Shown piece after piece: positions 43,130 through 53,331 of a stretch of 64,000 nt of DNA. Each line of letters begins with the position of its first letter. The first letter of the stretch is position 1. The notes under the pieces are model-generated. The model did not search any database. It was not told where the DNA came from and worked only from the letters and a program-made list of their open reading frames with translations. The stretch covers positions 1 through 64,000 of the forward strand of contig NZ_JADMLB010000071.1 in NCBI RefSeq assembly GCF_015482765.1, in the 5' to 3' direction. Source of the DNA: Halodesulfovibrio sp. (GTDB lineage Bacteria; Desulfobacterota; Desulfovibrionia; Desulfovibrionales; Desulfovibrionaceae). The position numbers were made by a program, and so were the translations under genes.

Positions 43130-43948
43130 AATGTATTCAGGTTTACGCTTATCTACTATGGCAGGCAAGAGTCAGAAGGTGAAGTGTGTTAGTTGTACAA
43201 GAGTTGTATGGAAATGTGTGAAGATTTATTTTGTTTGATTAAATGAAGAAGAATATGGTTTTCAAACAAAAATGTACTAAAAGTCGAAAAAACAACACGT
43301 ACCGAGATTTCATTGAAAGATATATTTAGATGTATGTTGTTTGTACAATATGGTTTTTTACGAGTGTTATAGATAATATTTTATTGCAAAAAAGCGAAAT
43401 GCAGTAATTTAATATTATAAAAAATGGTAGAGAAAGAGTATAAGATGTATTTTATTTTGTACTAAAAATATAAAGAATATGCTATATGGGGTTTTATGTT
43501 GTGTAAATAGCTATATAACGTCATGTTTTTCTCTGTGTCTTACTCTTTTCGGCATTATTATTTATAAATATGCATTATTTTATTAAATGTTGACATTGTT
43601 ATAACTCATGATTAAATGATTTCTATAGTTTCTTTTAACGTAGAAGCTTAAAGTTGAATTTTTATGCTGAGGCATATCATTACGCCTATTGGTGTTTCAG
43701 CATGTAATTCTTCCCTACACTTTATATGCACCCCATATAACCGAAGAGCGTCCTGTTTAGTACAGGACGCTCTTTTGCGTTTATGATTTGGGATGAAGTA
43801 TGTGTAGGAGAGTATACTTTGAAAAAAAGTATATCATATTGTATTGAGTGATTTTTTACAGAGAAGACACTGTTTACGTGCAGTGATTTTTATGTAGTGC
43901 TACAGAAAATAAGTTTTTACTTGTTTTTAGTAGCACTTTTTTATCCTC
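43130..43948 (+). other. AT-rich non-coding region holding a probable small RNA
   Basis: No protein gene is supported over about 800 bases. The left two thirds are strongly AT-rich with no recognised element. The right part holds the candidate small RNA listed separately. The last 170 bases before the AraC gene stop contain nothing I can identify. Confidence 0.4.
43590..43776 (+). ncRNA. Predicted small RNA of about 150 nt
   Basis: A perfect -35 TTGACA (43590-43595) is followed at a 16-base spacing by TTAAAT (43612-43617), predicting a start near 43624. The transcript would end at a 13-bp perfect terminator stem, AAGAGCGTCCTGT / ACAGGACGCTCTT (43744-43774), with TTTT. Within it, TGCTGA/TCAGCA (near 43664-43702) can close another hairpin. 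There is no upstream plus-strand gene whose terminator this could be. Function is unknown. Confidence 0.45.
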
Positions 43949-44800
43949 TTACATAAGTGCAATACGAAGCTCTGTACGCAACTCATCGGGAGGAGTGTTT
44001 TCTACCGTGTTAAGATAAAATTGTATTGAAGGTGCTTCTTTGAGTTCCTCTCCAGAAGCAGGGAGCCACTCTCCGAACAGTGCGGCATAGGTGATATACA
44101 GCGTTTCGTATGATCCTTTGTGAACAACCGTGGCGTAACGTCCTTCAGGAATGGTCTGCATGTTCGCTTCACCTGATACGTTAGCGGAAGCATCTACAAC
44201 AATGCATGCGTCGTAACGGCATTTCTCTTTCGGGGTAATTTTAGGGTCGTCGTAGCAGATTCCAAGGAATTGCGTTTGGTTGTTCAAAAGGTTTTGTGTG
44301 TCAGCCCACTGGCACAGCATGTCGTATGCTTCTCCACATCGGCTATAGTCACCGGTATGTCTGATACTTGCTACGTGCATTTCAGGCAGTGTTTTGATTT
44401 TTACTGTCAGATTGTTTTCTTTCAAAAGACTGTGTGTGGAATTCATGAGCATTTCTCCAGATAGTAATTCATGTTTTGGCGAACACTTCCTGTAGTAGTA
44501 AGGAGTGTAGCCGCACCAACGTTTGAATGCACGGGTGAACGCTTCTTGAGAACCATATCCAGCCTGAAGAGCTATATCGATAATTTGTCTGTTGCTGTAC
44601 AACAGAGCATTTGCCGCACGCTGTAATTTCAACCGTCGTTGATATTCTGCGACACCTTCACCTATGAGGCCTCTGAAAATATGGTGAAAGTGATGCGGGG
44701 CATACATGCTTTGTTGCGCAACCTCTTCGAGGGACAACGGCTCGTCTAAATTTTGCTCTATATAATGTAGAGCAAGGCGGATGCGTTCCTGTGTATTCAT
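43949..44800 (-). CDS. AraC-family regulator with GyrI-like ligand domain
   Basis: The protein is 283 aa. Two helix-turn-helix units fill residues about 1-108 (EPLSLEEVAQQSMYAPHHFHHIFRGL and IIDIALQAGYGSQEAFTRAFKRWCGYTP). A GyrI/effector-binding domain follows (about 125-283, VKIKTLPEMHVASIRHTGDYSRCGEAY). This is the MarA/Rob/SoxS-like architecture with a C-terminal small-molecule sensor. It is monocistronic, and the ligand is unknown. Confidence 0.92.
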   Translation of the reverse strand: MNTQERIRLALHYIEQNLDEPLSLEEVAQQSMYAPHHFHHIFRGLIGEGVAEYQRRLKLQRAANALLYSNRQIIDIALQAGYGSQEAFTRAFKRWCGYTPYYYRKCSPKHELLSGEMLMNSTHSLLKENNLTVKIKTLPEMHVASIRHTGDYSRCGEAYDMLCQWADTQNLLNNQTQFLGICYDDPKITPKEKCRYDACIVVDASANVSGEANMQTIPEGRYATVVHKGSYETLYITYAALFGEWLPASGEELKEAPSIQFYLNTVENTPPDELRTELRIALM

Positions 44801-44937
44801 GTCAGTGTCTCCATGAAATATATCCTGCCTGAATCCAACATATTCTTCTTGATCGTTTTTGCTAACCTTTTACTGTTTTGCCTGTTCACGTTGACTTATG
44901 ATGCTTTGAACCCTGTGAAGGTTGGTTTGCCTGCGTT

Positions 44938-47454
44938 TTACCCCTTTCGTAAGGCTCTATTCGTTTTTTTTGTGGCTTGAGCTGTTAGAGGATCTTCCGG
45001 CCAAGGGTGCTTGGGATATCGTCCTCGCATTTCTGCACGAACAGAAGGGTAGCCATTTTTCCAGAATGAAATCAGGTCGCGCGTTACCTGTAATGGTCTT
45101 CCCGCAGGTGAGAGAAGATGTACGGTGAGGGGGATTTTTCCGTTTCCGATAGATGGTGTTTCTGTTGCACCAAACATTTCTTGCAGTTTGACAGGAAGAA
45201 CTGGCGCTTCTGATTCGCTGTAGTCAATGCGTATATGTGAGCCTGAAGGAACAGTGAAATGGGTAGGAGCGAGTTTTTCAAGAGCTTGTTGCTGTGCCCA
45301 CTCAAGTGACGAAAGGAGAATCGTTTCCATGGTAAGCTTTTTGAGATCAGCAGCTTTTCGGAAACCGGTGAGATAAGGTGCAAGCCAGTTCTCTAGCGTT
45401 TCTAATAATTGTTTGGTGGACATATCTGGCCATGTAAAAGCGTTTTTTTCTGTGAATTGAAGTGCATGGCGATGTATAAATGCAAGGCGATTTCTTAGCT
45501 GCATTGCTTCTTTTGTCCAAGGTAATGCCTGAAGACCGAGTTGGCGGATTCCATCAAGCATGGCATGCAGCACGTCCTCTTCGGAGGCGGAGGAAATTCG
45601 TTCCTGTTCGAGAACAAGTTCACCTAAATTTTCGGTTTGTATCATTGCAACAGAAGATGTCTTCTCATCCCATGTTACTGTTGCCTGTTTGGTTATGTGT
45701 TGATGAAACAGTTTATATATGTCTGAAAGATCAATTGGAGCACCTTGCCAGATTCGGCTTGTGGCTTGAGCATCATTAAGTTCTGCAACAACGATAAAAG
45801 GTGATCCGGCAAGAGAGCTGTCTTCTTGCACAGAACCTTTGCGACCATTGCTGAGTTTGTACTCTGTTCTTCCATTGCTGAGCTTACCGATTCTGTCGGG
45901 GTATGCCAGTGCGATGCAGCTTCCAGTTTTTGCAGGGGCAACTGAGGTGCTGGAAATAGTAAGAAGATTGCAAAGATGGCGTCTGGTTTTGATTACAGAG
46001 GAAGAGAATGTCCCCTTTTCCAGAATTTGCTGTAAATCCGTTCCCCGCATTTTTTCAGAAAGCAGAGCTGCCACGGTTGCAGCAGTATGCCCAAAGTCTT
46101 GTTTCTCAGCTGTGATCAACATATGCGCTAAACGAGGATGCAGGGGAAGTTTTGCAATCTGTTTTCCATGCTCAGTAATGGCAAAGTCATTATCTAGCGC
46201 TCCAAGAGTTTGAAGCAATTCTAATGCCTGCTGGTAGCTGCTTTGCGGAGGTGTATCCAGCCATAAAAGAGTGTGGACTCCTTCAATTCCACATGCTCCC
46301 CATTGCGCCAACTCTAGAGCAAGGGGGGCAAGATCACTTTCTTTTATTTCCGGTGCTGCAAAAGCGCGGAAAGAGTGTTCCTGAGTTTCTGACCAGAGTC
46401 TGTAACAAATACCGCTTTCCAAACGTCCGGCGCGTCCTGTTCGCTGTGTGGCAGCAGCTAGGGAAACAGGTTCTGTAATGAGTTTGTTCATGCCGGTTGA
46501 TGGAGAGAAGCTTGATGAACGGGAAAGACCGCTGTCGATAACGATTCGGATTCCTTCAATGGTGAGTGAGGTTTCTGCAATGGATGTTGCAAGAACAACT
46601 TTCCGTCGGCCTGTTGGAGCAGGAAGTATCGCAGCATCCTGCTCTTTTTGCGAGAGCTGTCCGTACAAACGAGTCAGATCAGTGTCAGAGGGAAGTGTTT
46701 CATGCAGTTGTTCTGCGACGCGGTTAATTTCTCCGGCACCGGGCAAAAATGCTAAAATGCTGCCTTGCTCGTGGGTAAGAGCATGCTGAATTGTTTTTAC
46801 CATAAGCGTCAGCTGTGCCGGAATATTCTGTTCAACTCGACTTGAAACAGTTTGTGGAAGTGGAGTGTACTTTATAGTTACGGGGTAGCTTTTTCCTTCA
46901 CTGCGTATGACCGGGCAATTGTTAAGCAGGGTAGATATTTCTTCTGTATCCAGTGTTGCGGACATAACAAGAAGGCGCAGGTCAGGGCGCAATGCCTCCT
47001 GAATTTCTAGAGCCAGAGCTAATCCTAAATCAGCGTGGATACTTCTTTCGTGGAATTCATCAAAAATAATGCAAGAATATGCAGAAAGTTCCGGATCATT
47101 TTGTATTATGCGCGTAAGAACACCTTCGGTTACGACTTCAATTTTTGTTTCAGAAGAAACTTTGGTGTCATTCTTAATGCGATATCCAATTGTTTTACCT
47201 ACTTGTTCGTTGATTGATTGAGCAAGTCGGGATGCAGCTGCACGAGCCGCAAGGCGGCGCGGTTCGAGCATAATAATTTTTTTTTCGCTTAAATGAATAT
47301 TTTTTAATAATGCAAGAGGAACCCGCGTGGTTTTACCTGCTCCCGGTGGTGCATGGAGTACGCAATTCGGGGACTTGGTGAGTGTTGCGGTAATTTTTTC
47401 AAGACAGGAATCTATCGGAAGTGGATCAGAATGCGTAAAAAAGTTTGTGTGCAT
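44938..47454 (-). CDS. hrpB: HrpB-type DEAH-box ATP-dependent helicase
   Basis: From the ATG at 47454 the product is 838 aa. The in-frame N-terminal extension to 47601 is poorly supported. Motif I is PPGAGKTT, motif II is DEFHERS (a DEFH version of DEAH), motif III is SATLD and motif VI is QRTGRAGR. HA2-like and HrpB_C domains fill the C-terminal half. It unwinds RNA or DNA; the cellular role of HrpB is unclear. It is monocistronic with no strong ribosome site. Confidence 0.93.
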   Translation of the reverse strand: MHTNFFTHSDPLPIDSCLEKITATLTKSPNCVLHAPPGAGKTTRVPLALLKNIHLSEKKIIMLEPRRLAARAAASRLAQSINEQVGKTIGYRIKNDTKVSSETKIEVVTEGVLTRIIQNDPELSAYSCIIFDEFHERSIHADLGLALALEIQEALRPDLRLLVMSATLDTEEISTLLNNCPVIRSEGKSYPVTIKYTPLPQTVSSRVEQNIPAQLTLMVKTIQHALTHEQGSILAFLPGAGEINRVAEQLHETLPSDTDLTRLYGQLSQKEQDAAILPAPTGRRKVVLATSIAETSLTIEGIRIVIDSGLSRSSSFSPSTGMNKLITEPVSLAAATQRTGRAGRLESGICYRLWSETQEHSFRAFAAPEIKESDLAPLALELAQWGACGIEGVHTLLWLDTPPQSSYQQALELLQTLGALDNDFAITEHGKQIAKLPLHPRLAHMLITAEKQDFGHTAATVAALLSEKMRGTDLQQILEKGTFSSSVIKTRRHLCNLLTISSTSVAPAKTGSCIALAYPDRIGKLSNGRTEYKLSNGRKGSVQEDSSLAGSPFIVVAELNDAQATSRIWQGAPIDLSDIYKLFHQHITKQATVTWDEKTSSVAMIQTENLGELVLEQERISSASEEDVLHAMLDGIRQLGLQALPWTKEAMQLRNRLAFIHRHALQFTEKNAFTWPDMSTKQLLETLENWLAPYLTGFRKAADLKKLTMETILLSSLEWAQQQALEKLAPTHFTVPSGSHIRIDYSESEAPVLPVKLQEMFGATETPSIGNGKIPLTVHLLSPAGRPLQVTRDLISFWKNGYPSVRAEMRGRYPKHPWPEDPLTAQATKKTNRALRKG

Positions 47455-48014
47455 AAACAGTAGGTTGGTGTGTTTTATGTGAATTAAGTAACAAGAACAA
47501 TATACCGTAGAAAGCCACGCAACGTAAGAGAATATGCAAGAGATGAAAACGAAAAAATCAATCTGAAAAATCCATTTTGCAGGCTTGCGTGATTTTCGCA
47601 CTCAATTTGCGAGTTTTCTGCAAAAAATTCTACGCATATTGACGTAAATACAAAAGTGTGTGTATGGCACTGAGAACTACTTAGCTGTATGCACAAGTTT
47701 GCGGGATGAACAGATGGAGAGAGTTTAGTCATCTAAACTTTCATCTAAGATGGGTAGCCAAACTGGGAAGGCCGCTTTTTCTTTCTCCTCGCATCGAGCT
47801 GCATAACGTTTCGTACGGCAGGTTGACCAACGCTGCAATGCATGGATTGTTCAACCTGTATGATTGGCTTGATGTACTCATGCTCACACAGAATGCTTTT
47901 TTCTATCGATATTGAATGGGCGCTTATGGATCCTTATGTTGAGACGCGTAAATGTGGTGACATTCTCTGTGTAGAGCACTACCTGTTCTTTTACCTTTAA
48001 GGGAGGGTGAAAAG
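47455..48014. other. Intergenic region upstream of fhs
   Basis: About 560 bases between the hrpB start and fhs. A 69-codon plus-strand frame at 47706-47915 has no ribosome site or recognisable domain, and I do not call it a gene. There is no tetrahydrofolate or ZTP riboswitch consensus that I can see, although such elements often precede folate genes. The promoter for fhs must be here. Confidence 0.4.
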
Positions 48015-49814
48015 ATGGCCTCTGTGGAAACAGAAAATAAGACCTTGGATCCAAAAAATCACGCTGACTGGGAAGTTGCTCAGGATGCTGAGAAACGGAT
48101 GAAGACCATCTACGCCATTGCTGACGAGATGGGGCTTACAGAAAAAGAACTTCTTCCGTACGGACACTACATGGGTAAAATTGATTACCGTGCAGTGCTT
48201 AAACGCCTTGAGAACAAGCCTAACGGCAAGTACATTAACGTAACTGCGATTACCCCGACTCCGCTTGGTGAAGGTAAGTCTACAACGACCATCGGTCTTG
48301 TTCAGGGACTTGGCAAGCGTGGTAAGAAATCATCAGCTGCAATTCGTCAGCCTTCCGGCGGCCCGACTATGGGTGTGAAAGGTTCTGCAGCGGGCGGTGG
48401 TCGTTCACAATGCATACCGCTTACTCCTTTCTCTTTGGGTTTCACCGGCGATATCAACTCTATTATGAACGCGCATAACCTTGCGATGGTAGCTCTTACC
48501 TCCCGTATGCAGCATGAGCGTAACTATGATGATGAAAAGCTGGAAAAACTTTCAGGCATGAAACGTCTTGATATCGATCCTACCCGTGTAGAAATGGGCT
48601 GGGTAATCGACTTCTGCTGTCAGGCATTGCGCAATGTTATTATTGGCATTGACGGTGTTAACGGACAGCGCGACGGCTACATGATGCGTTCTAAATTTGA
48701 TATTGCTGTTTCTTCTGAAGTAATGGCGATTCTTGCAGTAGCGAAAGACTTACGTGACCTTCGTGAACGTATGTCAAAAATCATTCTTGCATACGATAAA
48801 AAAGGCAATCCGCTTACCACAAAAGACTTTGAGGTAGACGGTGCTATGACAGCATGGATTGTTGAGGCTGTGAACCCGAACCTTATCCAGACTCTGGAAG
48901 GTCAGCCTGTTATCGTTCATGCAGGACCTTTTGCAAACATTGCAATTGGCCAGTCTTCTATTATTGCAGATCAGGTGGGTCTGAAGCTTTCAGAATACCA
49001 CGTAACAGAATCCGGCTTTGGTGCGGATATCGGATATGAAAAATTCTGGAACCTGAAATGCCACTACTCCGGTCTTAAGCCGGATGCAGCAGTTGTTGTA
49101 GCAACTATCCGTGCGCTTAAGTGTCACGGTGGTGCTCCGGTTCCTGCTCCAGGTAAGCCGCTTCCGGAAGAGTACAACTCTGAGAATGTTGAATGGGTTG
49201 AAAAGGGTTGTGCTAACCTGCTTCATCACGTCAATATTGTTAAAAAATCTGGTGTTTCTCCAGTTGTTTGCATCAACGCGTTTGTTACAGACACTGATGC
49301 AGAAATCGCCAAAGTGCGTGAACTGTGTGAAGCTGCCGGTGCTCGAGTTGCTCTTTCCCGCCATTGGGAACACGGTGGTGACGGTGCTCTTGAACTCGCA
49401 GATGCTGTTATTGCTGCTTGTGAAGATGAAACTGAGTTTACACCGCTTTATACTTGGGATATGCCTGCACGCGAACGTATTGAGCGGGTAGCTACCGAAG
49501 TATATGGTGCTGATGGTGTAGATTACTCAGTTGAAGCGCTTAGGAAACTGAAGGCTATTGAAGCTGATCCTAAGACAAGTGAGCTTGGTATGTGTATGGT
49601 AAAAAGCCACTTGTCACTTTCAGATATTCCTACAAAGAAAGGTGTTCCAACTGGTTGGCGTCTCACTATTCGTGATGTTCTTGTCTTCGGTGGTGCAGGA
49701 TTCTTTGTTCCGGTAGCAGGTGCTATTTCACTTATGCCGGGCACTGGTTCTAATCCGTCATTTAGAAGAATTGATGTTGATCCTGACACCGGACAGGTTA
49801 AGGGGTTATTCTAG
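48015..49814 (+). CDS. fhs: Formate-tetrahydrofolate ligase
   Basis: The protein is 599 aa. The ATP loop is [14 protein letters not shown] (about residues 77-90). [16 protein letters not shown] and HLTGD-type [14 protein letters not shown] follow, typical of FTHFS, with [16 protein letters not shown] further on. It joins formate to tetrahydrofolate with ATP and can run in reverse in anaerobes. The ribosome site is AGGGAGG. folD follows, and a formate dehydrogenase cluster 1.2 kb on makes a formate/one-carbon node. Confidence 0.97.
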   Translation: MASVETENKTLDPKNHADWEVAQDAEKRMKTIYAIADEMGLTEKELLPYGHYMGKIDYRAVLKRLENKPNGKYINVTAITPTPLGEGKSTTTIGLVQGLGKRGKKSSAAIRQPSGGPTMGVKGSAAGGGRSQCIPLTPFSLGFTGDINSIMNAHNLAMVALTSRMQHERNYDDEKLEKLSGMKRLDIDPTRVEMGWVIDFCCQALRNVIIGIDGVNGQRDGYMMRSKFDIAVSSEVMAILAVAKDLRDLRERMSKIILAYDKKGNPLTTKDFEVDGAMTAWIVEAVNPNLIQTLEGQPVIVHAGPFANIAIGQSSIIADQVGLKLSEYHVTESGFGADIGYEKFWNLKCHYSGLKPDAAVVVATIRALKCHGGAPVPAPGKPLPEEYNSENVEWVEKGCANLLHHVNIVKKSGVSPVVCINAFVTDTDAEIAKVRELCEAAGARVALSRHWEHGGDGALELADAVIAACEDETEFTPLYTWDMPARERIERVATEVYGADGVDYSVEALRKLKAIEADPKTSELGMCMVKSHLSLSDIPTKKGVPTGWRLTIRDVLVFGGAGFFVPVAGAISLMPGTGSNPSFRRIDVDPDTGQVKGLF

Positions 49815-49845
49815 CAAGAAAAAGCGCGCGTGCGCGATTTAGTCG

Positions 49846-49867
49846 GGCTCCGCATTTGCGGAGCTCG
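49846..49867 (+). repeat. Intercistronic hairpin between fhs and folD
   Basis: GGCTCCGCA-TTTG-CGGAGC forms a short stem with no T-run. It could tune relative expression or mRNA stability. Confidence 0.5.
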
Positions 49868-49898
49868 CTTATATGCGCATTGCACAAAGGAGCAGACG

Positions 49899-50789
49899 AT
49901 GAGTGCTGAAATTATCAGTGGAACCCAGATGCGCGCAGCAATTCTTGAAGAACTGCGCGGAGAAGTAGCGGCGATTAAAGAAAAATATGACACCGTTCCT
50001 GGTCTCGTAACCATTCTTGTCGGTGAAAATCCGGCTTCTGTAAGCTATGTGACCCTTAAAGTGAAAACTGCTCTTGGTCTTGGTTTTCACGAAATTCAGG
50101 ATAACCAGCCTGAAGACATTACTGAAGATGAGCTGCTTTCGCTTATCGATCAGTACAACAACGACTCTTCCATTCACGGCATCTTAGTTCAGTTGCCGCT
50201 TCCAAAACACATTGATGAAGAAAAAGTCATCACTGCAATCAATCCAGATAAAGACGTTGACGGATTCCACCCTGTAAACCTTGGCCGTATGGTGCTTGGT
50301 GATACAGAAGGCTTCCTCCCGTGTACCCCTGCCGGTATTCAGGAAATGATCGTGCGTTCCGGTACGGAAACAAGCGGTGCGGAAGTTGTTGTGGTTGGTC
50401 GCTCCAATATTGTTGGTAAGCCTATTTCTATTATGATGGGACAAAAAGGTGTAGGCGCCAACAGTACCGTGACCATGGTACACACTCGTACAAAGGACTT
50501 GGAAGCACACTGCAAGCGTGCAGATATCCTTATTGTTGCGGCGGGTGTTCCAAATCTTGTTAAACCGGAATGGATTAAGCCCGGTTCAACAGTAATCGAT
50601 GTAGGTGTTAACCGCATCGGTACAGCGGAGTCCGGTAAAGCACTCTTGAGCGGCGATGTTGAATTTGACAAAGCTAAAGAGATTGCCGGTAAAATTACTC
50701 CAGTTCCCGGGGGCGTAGGTCCAATGACAATTGCAATGCTCATGAAAAATACTGTCGCGTCTGCATGGCGCCACCTTGGGGCTTCATAA
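49899..50789 (+). CDS. folD: Methylenetetrahydrofolate dehydrogenase/cyclohydrolase
   Basis: From the ATG at 49899 (AAAGGAGC ribosome site) the product is 296 aa. Motifs: SVSYVTLKVKTALGLGF (Lys of the active site), QLPLPKH, DVDGFHP, VVVGRSNIVGKP and DVGVNRI, and PVPGGVGPMTIAMLMKNT at the end. It interconverts methylene-, methenyl- and formyl-tetrahydrofolate with NAD(P)H. It is directly downstream of fhs. Confidence 0.97.
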   Translation: MSAEIISGTQMRAAILEELRGEVAAIKEKYDTVPGLVTILVGENPASVSYVTLKVKTALGLGFHEIQDNQPEDITEDELLSLIDQYNNDSSIHGILVQLPLPKHIDEEKVITAINPDKDVDGFHPVNLGRMVLGDTEGFLPCTPAGIQEMIVRSGTETSGAEVVVVGRSNIVGKPISIMMGQKGVGANSTVTMVHTRTKDLEAHCKRADILIVAAGVPNLVKPEWIKPGSTVIDVGVNRIGTAESGKALLSGDVEFDKAKEIAGKITPVPGGVGPMTIAMLMKNTVASAWRHLGAS

Positions 50790-50845
50790 GTCTCTTTGTG
50801 TTTCGCAGTATATGATATGAGGTATCGATTGTTACGATAGTTTAG

Positions 50846-50890
50846 AAAGGCCGTTAACTCAGATTTGTTTGGAGTTGGCGGCCTTTCGTC
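50846..50890 (+). terminator. Intrinsic terminator of fhs-folD
   Basis: AAAGGCCG...AACTC pairs with GAGTT...CGGCCTTT over about 15 bp with two mismatches. A short T content follows (TTTCGTCC), so it is moderately strong. Confidence 0.7.
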
Positions 50891-50980
50891 CTACTGATAG
50901 TACTGGATGGAATCAGTAGGAAATGACGAAGCGGCATATTCTAGTTCTACAGACATACGTTCGGTCTGTGCGGAGGAACA

Positions 50981-51463
50981 ATGAGCTGTTGTAGTGATGA
51001 AATTTCTCAGGATATGTGGAAAGAGGTTGATGGTGTTATCGAACGCCATCGTGAAACTCCCGGAGCATTAATTACAGTACTTCGAGAAGCGCAGAATATA
51101 GTAGGGTGGTTCCCGCAGGCGCTTATTGAATACATTGCAAAAGGGATGAATATTCCCGCCAGTGATGTTTTCGGGGTTGTATCATTTTATTCTCTGTTTT
51201 CTCTCAAGCCTAAGGGGCGCAACTCTATTAAGGTCTGTACCGGTACAGCCTGTTATGTAAAGGGTGCGCGTGAAGTCATTGGTCGAATTTCCGGTGAATT
51301 CGGTATTGCTGAGGGGGAAACAACTGAAGACAGACGTTTTGATCTTGAAGGGGTTCGTTGCGTAGGAGCTTGCGGTCTTGCTCCTGCCATGGTTGTGGAT
51401 GGTGACGTACATGGTGACGTGACTGCTGATTCCGTTTTGAAAATTTTAGAAAAATATTCATAG
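50981..51463 (+). CDS. NuoE-like [2Fe-2S] thioredoxin-fold subunit
   Basis: The protein is 160 aa. Cluster Cys residues occur in KVCTGTACYVKGA (C-x4-C) and RCVGACGLAP (C-x3-C), as in NuoE/HndA/HydC-type subunits. It would pass electrons between the NuoF-like FMN site and other clusters. It starts after GGAGGAAC and is followed by the NuoF-like gene 10 bases later. It is part of the formate dehydrogenase operon. Confidence 0.94.
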   Translation: MSCCSDEISQDMWKEVDGVIERHRETPGALITVLREAQNIVGWFPQALIEYIAKGMNIPASDVFGVVSFYSLFSLKPKGRNSIKVCTGTACYVKGAREVIGRISGEFGIAEGETTEDRRFDLEGVRCVGACGLAPAMVVDGDVHGDVTADSVLKILEKYS

Positions 51464-51473
51464 CGGAGTACAT

Positions 51474-53321
51474 ATGACACACGTAACTCCAGAAAGACTT
51501 CAAGAGATGCAGGCAGAATATGCTGCACGGATCTCTGAACCTAACATTCGCCATTTATTTATTTGCGGTGGTACAGGCTGCCATGCCACCGGTAGTTTGA
51601 AAGTAAAAGACGCGCTGCACGAAGAGATAGCCAAGCATGGTCTTGAAGATCGTGTCCGTGTTGTAGAAACCGGCTGTAATGGATTTTGTGCGTTAGGGCC
51701 GTTGATGGTGGTTCATCCTGATAATGTTTTTTATCAGAAAATGACCAGAGAAGACGTAGCGGAAATTGTGAGCGAACATCTTGTTAACAATGCTCCCATC
51801 GAGCGTCTTATGTATAAAGATCCGCAGTCTAAAAAGCGGGTTCCACTTTTCTCAGATATTCCTTTCTTTGCTTTGCAGAAGCCTTGGACGCTGCGTAATA
51901 AGGGCATCATTAACCCTGAATCAATCGAAGATTACATCGGGCGTGAAGGCTACATGGGGCTTTCAAAAGCTCTGCTGCAAATGCAGCCTGCCGAGATTAT
52001 CGACGAAATGAAGAAGGCCGGTATTCGCGGTCGCGGTGGTGCCGGATTCCCGACTGGTATGAAATGGTCATTTGCGGCGCAAAATGACAGCGATATTAAA
52101 TATGTGCTGTGTAATGCGGATGAAGGTGATCCGGGTGCGTTCATGGATCGCAGTATCCTTGAAGCTGACCCGCATGCTGTTCTTGAAGGAATGACCATTG
52201 CCGCTCGTGCTATTAATGCCACAGAAGGCTATATTTACTGCCGTTCAGAATATCCGTTGGCAATCAAACGTGTTCAGATTGCTATTGATCAGGCTCGTGA
52301 AATGGGGCTGCTTGGTGAGAATATTCTCGGTACTGATTTCTCCTTTGATATTTTTATTTATCAAGGGGCAGGTGCGTTTGTCTGCGGCGAAGAAACTGCA
52401 TTGATGCGCTCAATTGAGGGAAAACGCGGCATGCCTATTCCTCGACCGCCGTTTCCTGCTGCTCAAGGGCTTTGGAAGAAGCCGACTATCCTTAACAATG
52501 TTGAGACGCTGGCAAACGTTGCGCAGATTATGGTTAACGGCGGTGAGTGGTATTCCTCTGTCGGTACGGAAAACAGTAAGGGAACCAAGGTATTTGCTCT
52601 TTCCGGTGATGTGAACAACATCGGACTTGTTGAAGTACCTATGGGAACTTCTCTTCGTTCTATTGTGTACGACATCGGCGGCGGTATTCCTAAAAAACGC
52701 AAGTTGAAAGCCGTTCAGCTTGGTGGACCGTCCGGCGGGTGTATTCCAGAAGATCATATGGATGTTGTTGTTGATTACGAGGAAATTGCCAAGGTCGGAG
52801 CCATCATGGGTTCCGGTGGTGTTATCGTAATGGATGATAAAACCTGCATGGTCGATATGGCGCGCTTCTTCTTGGAATTTATTCAGGAAGAATCTTGCGG
52901 TAAATGTACCCCGTGTCGGGAGGGCACACGTAGACAGCTGGAAATTCTCGAACGGATTTGTGAAGGGCATGGGAAGCCTGAAGACATTACGCTGATTGAA
53001 GAGCTTTCTGAAATGATTACAAGTTCTGCTTTGTGCGGGCTTGGGCAGACAGCTTCCAATCCGGTTCTTTCTGTACTTCGTCACTTCCGTGAAGAATTTG
53101 AAGCACACATTTTTGAAAAGAAATGCCCTGCTAAACGTTGTCCGGCGCTGGTTGATTTTAAGGTCATAAATGAGCGCTGTAAGAAATGCGGCAAATGTGC
53201 TTCTGTTTGTCCTGTCGGGGCAGTGGAATGGAAGAAGAAAGAAGTTGCAAAAATCAATACGGATATATGTGTTCAGTGTATGAGCTGTTACTCTGCCTGT
53301 CCGTTTGATGCCATAGATTAG
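51474..53321 (+). CDS. NuoF-like NADH/FMN-binding subunit with extra Fe-S domains
   Basis: The protein is 615 aa. Domains: an N-terminal thioredoxin-like [2Fe-2S] unit (FICGGTGCHATG and ETGCNGFCALGP, residues about 27-90), then the NuoF core. The core has the NADH/FMN motifs GIRGRGGAGFPTGMKW, CNADEGDPGAFMDR and GAGAFVCGEETAL, and the ESCGKCTPCREGTRR [4Fe-4S] ligands (about 480-495). A C-terminal two-cluster ferredoxin domain follows (RCKKCGKCASVCPVGA and ICVQCMSCYSACPFDA). This is the arrangement of NAD-linked hydrogenases (HndC/HydB) and NAD-dependent formate dehydrogenases. Together with the next gene it should couple formate to NAD(H). Confidence 0.95.
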   Translation: MTHVTPERLQEMQAEYAARISEPNIRHLFICGGTGCHATGSLKVKDALHEEIAKHGLEDRVRVVETGCNGFCALGPLMVVHPDNVFYQKMTREDVAEIVSEHLVNNAPIERLMYKDPQSKKRVPLFSDIPFFALQKPWTLRNKGIINPESIEDYIGREGYMGLSKALLQMQPAEIIDEMKKAGIRGRGGAGFPTGMKWSFAAQNDSDIKYVLCNADEGDPGAFMDRSILEADPHAVLEGMTIAARAINATEGYIYCRSEYPLAIKRVQIAIDQAREMGLLGENILGTDFSFDIFIYQGAGAFVCGEETALMRSIEGKRGMPIPRPPFPAAQGLWKKPTILNNVETLANVAQIMVNGGEWYSSVGTENSKGTKVFALSGDVNNIGLVEVPMGTSLRSIVYDIGGGIPKKRKLKAVQLGGPSGGCIPEDHMDVVVDYEEIAKVGAIMGSGGVIVMDDKTCMVDMARFFLEFIQEESCGKCTPCREGTRRQLEILERICEGHGKPEDITLIEELSEMITSSALCGLGQTASNPVLSVLRHFREEFEAHIFEKKCPAKRCPALVDFKVINERCKKCGKCASVCPVGAVEWKKKEVAKINTDICVQCMSCYSACPFDAID

Positions 53322-53331
53322 GTGGTGACCC

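Noticed and set aside
47706-47915. A 69-codon frame upstream of fhs
   Set aside because: No ribosome site, no domain and unbiased codon use; I consider it chance.
47930-48014. Possible folate or ZTP riboswitch before fhs
   Set aside because: I could not match the conserved blocks of either class, and the sequence does not fold into the expected arms by eye.
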